Shown: piece by piece, positions 43,641-54,680 of the stretch
How positions within the stretch are numbered: position 1 is the stretch's first letter
How the letters are laid out: each line of letters opens with the position of its first letter
Assembly (NCBI GenBank): GCA_035222895.1
Contig: JAVYIG010001029.1
Span: forward strand, 1 to 64,000
Origin: Strongylocentrotus droebachiensis
Taxonomy: Eukaryota; Echinodermata; Echinoidea; Camarodonta; Strongylocentrotidae
DNA length: 64,000 nucleotides
Reading direction: 5' to 3'
Notes under the pieces: model-generated
Seen by the model: only the letters and a program-made list of their open reading frames with translations
Told to the model about the DNA's origin: nothing
Database searches by the model: none
Program-made: the position numbers and the translations under genes

Positions 43641-43654
43641 GTAAGTTCAATCCA

Positions 43655-43972
43655 GGGGGGTGTTTCACAAAGATTCTAAGTCAAACGTAACTCTAAGTTG
43701 GACTTAACAAGTATGGAGAGCCATTTGTAGCCTTATAACAAAATATGTTCAAAAGCGAAAATTAAAGTATTTTAGACTTTTCATAAAGTCCATCAAGAAC
43801 ATGAAATCTCCCATGATAATAGAAAATATGAATGATTTGAATCAACATTTTATGCCTTTTAAAATAACTTTTACAAAATATTTTCAATTATGTTGACAGC
43901 TTTCCATAATTGTTAAGTCCAACTTTATAGAGATAAGTTCAACTTAGGATCTTTGTGAAACACCCCCCTGGT
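43655..43972. mobile_element. Fold-back element (GGGGGTGTTTCACAAAGATT..)
   Basis: GGGGGTGTTTCACAAAGATT and AGGATCTTTGTGAAACACCC pair, as do AACTCTAAGTTGGACTTAAC and GTTAAGTCCAACTTTATAG. It is related to 22959-23249 and begins 15 nt after the exon 34 donor. Confidence 0.88.
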
Positions 43973-44853
43973 ATGCAGACTGGATAGAAAAATATAATAA
44001 TTGTGAACACATCTTGCAAACTCCTTTCTCATTTGCTCTGAGCAGAAATTTCATAAACTTTTATTTCCTTAATTATTGATGACGAAATAGATTTGTTTAT
44101 TATATGGGTTGTGTAATAAAACACATTTGCAACAACTATATTCAGGGTACTTGTGAGATTGAAATTTTCTTTAGGGCAAATATATAAATATCTGATCTTT
44201 TAGTGTAGAGCAAATGAGAGGGGACCTCGCAAGATACGTCACCGAGTTGCCAATTGATCGCAACTTCAAAAATTCATAACTTTGTTATTTTTAATACTAG
44301 GTTTTTGATCAAACTTTGACTGACCTGTTCCTCTGTTTTCTGCTGCTATTAAAACAACTTAATATCAGGGTTTTTCAATGAAGTACTCCAATATCATTGT
44401 TATCTCACTGTCCATAATGCTGTATGTACATGTAGTATATTTGTTTGTTTGTTGTTGCTTTTCACCTTTTAACTGTGAAGAAAGATACCCTCTTTGAGTA
44501 GATATTCCCTGTATATTGAACACGTTCAAACTTTATTTTCTCTAATATCTATTGAATTTTTGTTTTTCATTATTTCTTTCATTTTTGTTGAATCTTTATT
44601 CAGATACAAAATGACGGATGACATCTAACATAATTATTTACAACAAGCAAATCCTCCCATGTTTAAATAAGATCAAAGTATACATCTATATTTACTTGAA
44701 AGCAGATTATAAATGCATCCTGTAAATCCTTAATTTATCTTCATCCACTTTAGTATTTGCATCTATGTTCTTAGTTTTATTTTCTTCAAATTTTAGTTTG
44801 TATTATAACATAAACAAGAAATATTACCCTACTATTTTTGTTGCTTCATTTTT
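43973..44853. other. Intron 34, proximal part
   Basis: AT-rich intron sequence. The only gene-like signal is an acceptor-like TTTATTCAG at 44595-44603 followed by a short frame and stop (see findings). No conserved TPR block was found. Confidence 0.4.
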
Positions 44854-44854
44854 G

Positions 44855-45453
44855 TCTCGCCTGCGTAGCAAAAAGCGAGACATACATGTAGGCGCCGCTT
44901 TTCCGGTGACGTCAACATTAACAAAAATTAAAAGTATAAGTTCTCATTCAATGAAACTTGGACTAAAGGGTTATCAAGTATTCCCAATCATTTGAGCAGA
45001 ATTTCAGGTCACAAAATCAAGGTCAAAGGTCATTTCAGGTCAACAGACTTAGACTATGTTGTGGCATCATCATCATCGAAAACTTTACCTCAGGTTAAGT
45101 TTTTGAATTTTTAATATAATTTTGAAAGTAAAAGTTCTTATTCAATGAAACTTACACTAAAGGGTTATCAAGTATTCCCAATCATTTGAGCAGAATTTCA
45201 GGTCACAAAATCAAGGTCAAAGGTCATTTCAGGTCAACAGACTTAGACTATGTTGTGGCATCATCATCAAAAACTTTAAAGTTTTTGAATTTTTAATATA
45301 ATTTTGAAAGTAAAAGTTCTTATTCAATGAAACTTACACTAAATGGTTATCAAGTATCCCCAATCATGTGAGTAGATTTTCAGGTCACTTAGTTAAGGCC
45401 AAAGGTCATTTCAGGTCAACCAACTTAGACTCTTTTGTGGTATCAACATCAAG
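44855..45453. mobile_element. Helitron-like element start with three ~185-bp direct repeats
   Basis: It opens TCTCGCCTGCGTAGCAAAAA followed by GCGAGA, so the first bases fold back on themselves. Three units then follow of TTCAATGAAACTT.., GGGTTATCAAGTATTCCCAA, CAAGGTCAAAGGTCATTTCA and TTAGACTATGTTGTGGCATC, with periods near 194 and 182 bp. The satellite begins directly after. Confidence 0.65.
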
Positions 45454-46601
45454 ATTTTGAATCATTTTTTCTAAAGATTAGAGAGGGGTTTGAACCTCCA
45501 CCAAGTCGTTTTAAGATGTATTTACCCTGAGCGCTAGAGGACCAATCCAAAATCCGCCACTTCCTCCCCACCCCCCACCCCAATTCCAAATGTCCTGTAT
45601 GTGTTACGTGTAGAGTACGGAAAATAACCGTCTGCAAGAAGACTTGTCCGTATAGAGGAACCATCTAACTTTTTATCAAATATCATTTTTCTAAAGATTA
45701 GACAGTGTTCTTGAACCTCCACTAAGTCATCTTAAGACGTATTTACCCTGAGCGCTAGAGGACCAATCCCAAATCCCCCACTTCCTCCTCCCCCCCCCCC
45801 CCACCCAAATTCTAAATGTCCTGTATGCGTTACTTGTACAGTACGGAAAAAAACCGTCTGCAAGAGGACTTGTCCGTATGGAGGAACCATCTAACTTTTG
45901 ATCAAATATAATTTTTACTAAAGATTAGACAGTGTTCTTGAACCTCTACCAAGTCATTTTAAAATGTATTTACCCTGAGCGCTAGAGGACCAATCCAAAA
46001 TCCCCCACTTCCTCCCCACCCCCCCCCCCCCCCCCCACCCCCCCACCCCAGTACCAAATGTCCTGTATGTGTTACTTGTAGAGTACGGAAAATAACCGTC
46101 TGCAAGAAGACTTGTCCGTATAGAGGAACCATCTAACTTTTGATCAAATATCATTTTTACTAAAGATTAGACAGTGTTCTTGAACCTCCACCAAGTCGTT
46201 TCAAGATGCATTATCTTTGAATGCTAGAGGACCAATCCGAAATTCTTGAATCCCTCCCCTCCCCCCCCCCCCCCAACTCCAAATGCACTATATGTATAAC
46301 ATTTATAGTGCAGAAAAGAACCTTTCGCAAGAAGACTTGTCCGTTATGGAGGAACCATCTAACTTTTGATCAAATATCATTTTTTCTAAAGATTAGACAG
46401 TGTTCTTGAACCTCCACAAAGTCGTTTTTAGACGTATTTATCCTGAGCGCTAGAGGACCAATCCAAAATTCTCGAATCCCTCCCCTTCCCCCCCCCCCCC
46501 CAACTCCAAATGCACTATATATAACATGTACAGTACGGAAAAGAACCTTCTGCAAGAAGACTTGTCTGCTATGGCGGGACCATCTAACTTTTGATCAAAT
46601 A

Positions 46602-47734
46602 TCATTTTTTCTAAAGATTAGACAGTGTTCTTGAACCTCCACCAAGTCGTTTCAAGATGTATTTTCTCTGAACGCTAGAGGACCAATCCGAAATTCTTGA
46701 ATCCCTCCCCATCCCCCCCCCCCTAACTCCAAATGCACTATATGTATAACATTTATAGTGCAGAAAAGAACCTTCCGCAAGAAGACTTGTCCGTTATGGA
46801 GGAACCATCTAACTTTTGATCAAATATTATTTTTTCTAAAGATTAGACAGTGTTCTTGAACCTCCACCAAGTCATTTTAAGACATATTTACCCTGAGCGC
46901 TAGAGGACCAATCCCAAATCCCCCACTTCGTCCTCCCCCCCCCCCTACCCCAATTCTAAATGTCCTGTATGCGTTACTTGTAGAGTACGGAAAATAACCG
47001 TCTGCAAGAAGACTTGTCCGTATGTAGGAACCATCTTACTTTTGATCAAATATCATTTTTTCTAAACATTAGACAGTGTTCTTGAAAATCCACCAAGTGG
47101 TTTTAAGACCCATTTTCTCAGACTGCTAACGGATCGATCTAAAGCTACCCATCTCCCCACCTCCACTTATCATATACATGTATGTATTTTGTATAACATG
47201 TTTAGTACGGAAAAGAACCTTCCGCTAGAAGACTTGTCCGTTATGGAGAAACCATCTAACTTTTGATCAAATATCATTTTTTCTAAAGATTAGACAGTGT
47301 TCTTGAACCTCCACCAAGTCGTTTTTAGACGTATTTATCCTGAGCGCTAGAGGACCAATCCGAAATTCTCGAATCCCTCCCCTTCCCCCCCCCCCCCAAC
47401 TCCAAATGCACTATATATATAACATTTATAGTGCGGAAAAGAACCGTTTGCAAGAAGACTTGTCCGTATAGAGAAACCATCTAACTTTTGATCAAATATC
47501 ATTTTTTTCTAAATATTGGACAGTGTTCTTGAACCTCCACCTCGTCGTTTCAAGATGTATTTTCTTTGAAAGCTAGAGGACCAATCCGAAATTCTTGAAT
47601 CCCTCCCCTCCCCCCCCCCCTCCCCCCCTAACTCCAAATGCACTATATGTATAACATTTATAGTGCGGAAAAAAACCTTCCACAAGAAGACTTGTCCGTT
47701 ATGGAGGAACCATCTAACTTTTGATCAAATATCA
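46602..47734. repeat. Five-unit higher-order repeat A-B-C-D-E, copy 1
   Basis: A has TTTCAAGATGTATTTTCTCT, B CATTTTAAGACATATTTACC, C GTGGTTTTAAGACCCATTTT, D CGTTTTTAGACGTATTTATC, and E CCTCGTCGTTTCAAGATGTA. Confidence 0.88.
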
Positions 47735-49292
47735 TTTTTTCTAAAGATTAGACAGTGTTCTTGAACCTCCAACAAGTCATTTTAAGAGGATTTACCCAGA
47801 GCTCTAGAGGACCAATCCAAAATCCCCCACTCCCCCTCCCCCCCCCCCCCCCCCAATTCCAAATGTCCTGTATGTGTTACTTGTAGAGAACAGAAAATAA
47901 CCTTCTGCAAAATGACTTTTCCGTATGGGGAAACAATCTAACTTTTGATCAAATATCATTTTTTCTAAAGATTGGACAGTGTTCTTGAACCTCCAACAAG
48001 TCATTTTAAGAGGATTTACCCAGAGCTCTAGAGGACCAATCCAAAATCCCCCACTCCCCCCCCCCCCCCAATTCCAAATGTCCTGTATGCGTTACTTGTA
48101 CAGTACGGAAAATAACCGTCTGCAAGAAGACTTGTCCGTATAGAGGAACCATCAAACTTTTGATCAAATATCATTTTTTCTAAAGATGAGACAGTGTTCT
48201 TGAACCTCCACCAAGTCGTTTCAAGATGTATTTTCTCTGAACGCTAGAGGACCAATCCGAAATTCTTGAATCCCTCCCCATCCCCCCCCCCCTAACTCCA
48301 AATGCACTATATGTATAACATTTATAGTGCAGAAAAGAACCTTCCGCAAGAAGACTTGTCCGTTATGGAGGAACCATCTAACTTTTGATCAAATATTTTT
48401 TTTCTAAAGATTAGACAGTGTTCTTGAACCTCCAACAAGTCATTTTAAGAGGATTTACCCAGAGCTCTAGAGGACCAATCCAAAATCCCCCACTCCCCCC
48501 CCCCCCCACCCCAATTCCAAATGTCCTGTATGTGTTACTTGTAGAGAACAGAAAATAACCTTCTGCAAGAAGACTTTTTCCGTATGGAGAAACCATCTAA
48601 CTTTTGATTAAATATCATTTTTTCTAAACATTAGACAGTGTTCTTGAAAATCCACCAAGTGGTTTTAAGACCCATTTTCTCAGACTGCTAACGGATCGAT
48701 CTAAAGCTACCCATCTCCCCACCTCCACTTATCATATACATGTATGTATTTTGTATAACATGTTTAGTACGGAAAAGAACCTTCCGCTAGAAGACTTGTC
48801 CGTTATGGAGAAACCATCTAACTTTTGATCAAATATCATTTTTTTCTAAAGATTAGACAGTGTTCTTGAACCTCCACCAAGTCGTTTCAAGATGTATTTT
48901 CTCTGAACGCTAGAGGACCAATCCGAAATTCTTGAATCCCTCCCCATCCCCCCCCCCCCCTAACTCCAAATGCACTATATGTATAACATTTATAGTGCAG
49001 AAAAGAACCTTCCGCAAGAAGACTTGTCCGTTATGGAGGAACCATCTAACTTTTGATCAAATATCATTTTTTCTAAAGATTAGACAGTGTTCTTGAACCT
49101 CCACAAAGTCGTTTTTAGACGTATTTATCCTGAGCGCTAGAGGACCAATCCAAAATTCTCGAATCCCTCCGCTTCCCCCCCCCCCCCCAACTCCAAATGC
49201 ACTATATATAACATGTACAGTACGGAAAAGAACCTTCTGCAAGAAGACTTGTCTGCTATGGCGGGACCATCTAACTTTTGATCAAATATCAT

Positions 49293-50425
49293 TTTTTCTA
49301 AAGATTAGACAGTGTTCTTGAACCTCCACCAAGTCGTTTCAAGATGTATTTTCTCTGAACGCTAGAGGACCAATCCGAAATTCTTGAATCCCTCCCCATC
49401 CCCCCCCCCTAACTCCAAATGCACTATATGTATAACATTTATAGTGCAGAAAAGAACCTTCCGCAAGAAGACTTGTCCGTTATGGAGGAACCATCTAACT
49501 TTTGATCAAATATTATTTTTTCTAAAGATTAGACAGTGTTCTTGAACCTCCACCAAGTCATTTTAAGACATATTTACCCTGAGCGCTAGAGGACCAATCC
49601 CAAATCCCCCACTTCGTCCTCCCCCCCCCCCCCCTACCCCAATTCTAAATGTCCTGTATGCGTTACTTGTAGAGTACGGAAAATAACCGTCTGCAAGAAG
49701 ACTTGTCCGTATGTAGGAACCATCTTACTTTTGATCAAATATCATTTTTTCTAAACATTAGACAGTGTTCTTGAAAATCCACCAAGTGGTTTTAAGACCC
49801 ATTTTCTCAGACTGCTAACGGATCGATCTAAAGCTACCCATCTCCCCACCTCCACTTATCATATACATGTATGTATTTTGTATAACATGTTTAGTACGGA
49901 AAAGAACCTTCCGCTAGAAGACTTGTCCGTTATGGAGAAACCATCTAACTTTTGATCAAATATCATTTTTTCTAAAGATTAGACAGTGTTCTTGAACCTC
50001 CACCAAGTCGTTTTTAGACGTATTTATCCTGAGCGCTAGAGGACCAATCCCAAATTCTTGAATCCCTCCCCTCCCCCCCCCCCCAACTCCAAATGCACTA
50101 TATATATAACATTTATAGTGCGGAAAAGAACCGTTTGCAAGAAGACTTGTCCGTATAGAGAAACCATCTAACTTTTGATCAAATATCATTTTTTTCTAAA
50201 GATTGGACAGTGTTCTTGAACCTCCACCTCGTCGTTTCAAGATGTATTTTCTTTGAAAGCTAGAGGACCAATCCGAAATTCTTGAATCCCTCCCCTCCCC
50301 CCCCCTCCCCCCCTTACTCCAAATGCATTATATGTATAACATTTATAGTGCGGAAAAAAACCTTCCACAAGAAGACTTGTCCGTTATGGAGGAACCATCT
50401 AACTTTTGATCAAATATCATTTTTT
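49293..50425. repeat. Higher-order repeat A-B-C-D-E, copy 2
   Basis: Same order of subtypes as 46602-47734, followed by a second E unit. Confidence 0.88.
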
Positions 50426-52416
50426 TCTAAATATTGGACAGTGTTCTTGAACCTCCACCTCGTCGTTTCAAGATGTATTTTCTTTGAAAGCTAGAGGACC
50501 AATCCGAAATTCTTGAATCCCTCCCCTCCCCCCCCCCCCCCCTCCCCCCCTAACTCCAAATGCACTATATGTATAACATTTATAGTGCGGAAAAAAACCT
50601 TCCACAAGAAGACTTGTCCGTTATGGAGGAACCATCTAACTTTTGATCAAATATCATTTTTTCTAAAGATTAGACAGTGTTCTTGAACCTCCAACAAGTC
50701 ATTTTAAGAAGATTTACCCAGAGCTCTAGAGGACCAATCCAAAATCCCCCACTCCCCCTCCCCCCCCCCCCCCAATTCCAAATGTCCTGTATGTGTTACT
50801 TGTAGAGAACAGAAAATAACCTTCTGCAAAATGACTTTTCCGTATGGGGAAACAATCTAACTTTTGATCAAATATCATTTTTTCTAAAGATTGGACAGTG
50901 TTCTTGAACCTCCAACAAGTCATTTTAAGAGGATTTACCCAGAGCTCTAGAGGACCAATCCAAAATCCCCCACTCCCCCCCCCCCCCCCAATTCCAAATG
51001 TCCTGTATGCGTTACTTGTACAGTACGGAAAATAACCGTCTGCAAGAAGACTTGTCCGTATGGAGGAACCATCTAACTTTTGATCAAATATCATTTTTTC
51101 TAAAGATTAGACAGTGTTCTTGAACCTCCAACAAGTCATTTTAAGAGGATTTACCCAGAGTTCTAGAGGACCAATCCAAAATCCCCCACTCCCCCCCCCC
51201 CCCACCCCAATTCCAAATGCCCTGTATGTGTTACTTGTAGAGTACGGAAAATAAACGTCTGCAAGAAGACTTGTCCGTATAGAGGAACCATCAAACTTTT
51301 GATCAAATATCATTTTTTCTAAAGATGAGACAGTGTTCTTGAACCTCCACCAAGTCGTTTCAAGATGTATTTTCTCTGAACGCTAGAGGACCAATCCGAA
51401 ATTCTTGAATCCCTCCCCATCCCCCCCCCCTAACTCCAAATGCACTATATGTATAACATTTATAGTGCAGAAAAGAACCTTCCGCAAGAAGACTTGTCCG
51501 TTATGGAGGAACCATCTAACTTTTGATCAAATATTTTTTTTCTAAAGATTAGACAGTGTTCTTGAACCTCCAACAAGTCATTTTAAGAGGATTTACCCAG
51601 AGCTCTAGAGGACCAATCCAAAATCCCCCACTCCCCCCCCCCCACCCCAATTCCAAATGTCCTGTATGTGTTACTTGTAGAGAACAGAAAATAACCTTCT
51701 GCAAGAAGACTTTTTCCGTATGGAGAAACCATCTAACTTTTGATTAAATATCATTTTTTCTAAACATTAGACAGTGTTCTTGAAAATCCACCAAGTGGTT
51801 TTAAGACCCATTTTCTCAGACTGCTAACGGATCGATCTAAAGCTACCCATCTCCCCACCTCCACTTATCATATACATGTATGTATTTTGTATAACATGTT
51901 TAGTACGGAAAAGAACCTTCCGCTAGAAGACTTGTCCGTTATGGAGAAACCATCTAACTTTTGATCAAATATCATTTTTTCTAAAGATTAGACAGTGTTC
52001 TTGAACCTCCACCAAGTCGTTTCAAGATGTATTTTCTCTGAACGCTAGAGGACCAATCCGAAATTCTTGAATCCCTCCCCATCCCCCCCCCCCCTAACTC
52101 CAAATGCACTATATGTATAACATTTATAGTGCAGAAAAGAACCTTCCGCAAGAAGACTTGTCCGTTATGGAGGAACCATCTAACTTTTGATCAAATATCA
52201 TTTTTTCTAAAGATTAGACAGTGTTCTTGAACCTCCACAAAGTCGTTTTTAGACGTATTTATCCTGAGCGCTAGAGGACCAATCCAAAATTCTCGAATCC
52301 CTCCGCTTCCCCCCCCCCCCCCCCAACTCCAAATGCACTATATATAACATGTACAGTACGGAAAAGAACCTTCTGCAAGAAGACTTGTCTGCTATGGCGG
52401 GACCATCTAACTTTTG

Positions 52417-54680
52417 ATCAAATATCATTTTTTCTAAAGATTAGACAGTGTTCTTGAACCTCCACCAAGTCGTTTCAAGATGTATTTTCTCTGAACGCTA
52501 GAGGACCAATCCGAAATTCTTGAATCCCTCCCCATCCCCCCCCCCTAACTCCAAATGCACTATATGTATAACATTTATAGTGCAGAAAAGAACCTTCCGC
52601 AAGAAGACTTGTCCGTTATGGAGGAACCATCTAACTTTTGATCAAATATTATTTTTTCTAAAGATTAGACAGTGTTCTTGAACCTCCACCAAGTCATTTT
52701 AAGACATATTTACCCTGAGCGCTAGAGGACCAATCCCAAATCCCCCACTTCGTCCTCCCCCCCCCCCCCTACCCCAATTCTAAATGTCCTGTATGCGTTA
52801 CTTGTAGAGTACGGAAAATAACCGTCTGCAAGAAGACTTGTCCGTATGTAGGAACCATCTTACTTTTGATCAAATATCATTTTTTCTAAACATTAGACAG
52901 TGTTCTTGAAAATCCACCAAGTGGTTTTAAGACCCATTTTCTCAGACTGCTAACGGATCGATCTAAAGCTACCCATCTCCCCACCTCCACTTATCATATA
53001 CATGTATGTATTTTGTATAACATGTTTAGTACGGAAAAGAACCTTCCGCTAGAAGACTTGTCCGTTATGGAGAAACCATCTAACTTTTGATCAAATATCA
53101 TTTTTTCTAAAGATTAGACAGTGTTCTTGAACCTCCACCAAGTCGTTTTTAGACGTATTTATCCTGAGCGCTAGAGGACCAATCCGAAATTCTTGAATCC
53201 CTCCCCTCCCCCCCCCCCCCCCAACTCCAAATGCACTATATATATAACATTTATAGTGCGGAAAAGAACCGTTTGCAAGAAGACTTGTCCGTATAGAGAA
53301 ACCATCTAACTTTTGATCAAATATCATTTTTTTCTAAAGATTGGACAGTGTTCTTGAACCTCCACCTCGTCGTTTCAAGATGTATTTTCTTTGAAAGCTA
53401 GAGGACCAATCCGAAATTCTTGAATCCCTCCCCTCCCCCCCCCTCCCCCCCTTACTCCAAATGCATTATATGTATAACATTTATAGTGCGGAAAAAAACC
53501 TTCCACAAGAAGACTTGTCCGTTATGGAGGAACCATCTAACTTTTGATCAAATATCATTTTTTCTAAAGATTAGACAGTGTTCTTGAACCTCCACCAAGT
53601 CGTTTCAAGATGTATTTTCTCTGAACGCTAGAGGACCAATCCGAAATTCTTGAATCCCTCCCCATCCCCCCCCCCTAACTCCAAATGCACTATATGTATA
53701 ACATTTATAGTGCAGAAAAGAACCTTCCGCAAGAAGACTTGTCCGTTATGGAGGAACCATCTAACTTTTGATCAAATATTATTTTTTCTAAAGATTAGAC
53801 AGTGTTCTTGAACCTCCACCAAGTCATTTTAAGACATATTTACCCTGAGCGCTAGAGGACCAATCCCAAATCCCCCACTTCGTCCTCCCCCCCCCCCTAC
53901 CCCAATTCTAAATGTCCTGTATGCGTTACTTGTAGAGTACGGAAAATAACCGTCTGCAAGAAGACTTGTCCGTATGTAGGAACCATCTTACTTTTGATCA
54001 AATATCATTTTTTCTAAACATTAGACAGTGTTCTTGAAAATCCACCAAGTGGTTTTAAGACCCATTTTCTCAGACTGCTAACGGATCGATCTAAAGCTAC
54101 CCATCTCCCCACCTCCACTTATCATATACATGTATGTATTTTGTATAACATGTTTAGTACGGAAAAGAACCTTCCGCTAGAAGACTTGTCCGTTATGGAG
54201 AAACCATCTAACTTTTGATCAAATATCATTTTTTCTAAAGATTAGACAGTGTTCTTGAACCTCCACCAAGTCGTTTTTAGACGTATTTATCCTGAGCGCT
54301 AGAGGACCAATCCGAAATTCTTGAATCCCTCCCCTCCCCCCCCCCCCAACTCCAAATGCACTATATATATAACATTTATAGTGCGGAAAAGAACCGTTTG
54401 CAAGAAGACTTGTCCGTATAGAGAAACCATCTAACTTTTGATCAAATATCATTTTTTTCTAAAGATTGGACAGTGTTCTTGAACCTCCACCTCGTCGTTT
54501 CAAGATGTATTTTCTTTGAAAGCTAGAGGACCAATCCGAAATTCTTGAATCCCTCCCCTCCCCCCCCCCCTCCCCCCCTTACTCCAAATGCATTATATGT
54601 ATAACATTTATAGTGCGGAAAAAAACCTTCCACAAGAAGACTTGTCCGTTATGGAGGAACCATCTAACTTTTGATCAAAT
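52417..54680. repeat. Higher-order repeat A-B-C-D-E, copies 3 and 4 in tandem
   Basis: Two successive ~1.13-kb A-B-C-D-E blocks (about 52417-53547 and 53548-54680), almost identical apart from C-run length. Confidence 0.88.

Noticed and set aside
40899..41378. Minus-strand 159-codon frame with repeated MSPVTFDLVTPKSNQF
   Set aside because: Translation of the tandem repeats inside the Helitron-like element; repeats are not codon-conserved.
50726..51094. Minus-strand open frame of 122 codons in the satellite (and many similar ones of 60-78 codons)
   Set aside because: They follow the repeat unit, use the C block as poly-Gly, differ unit to unit, and lack conserved starts or ends; the frame is open by composition.
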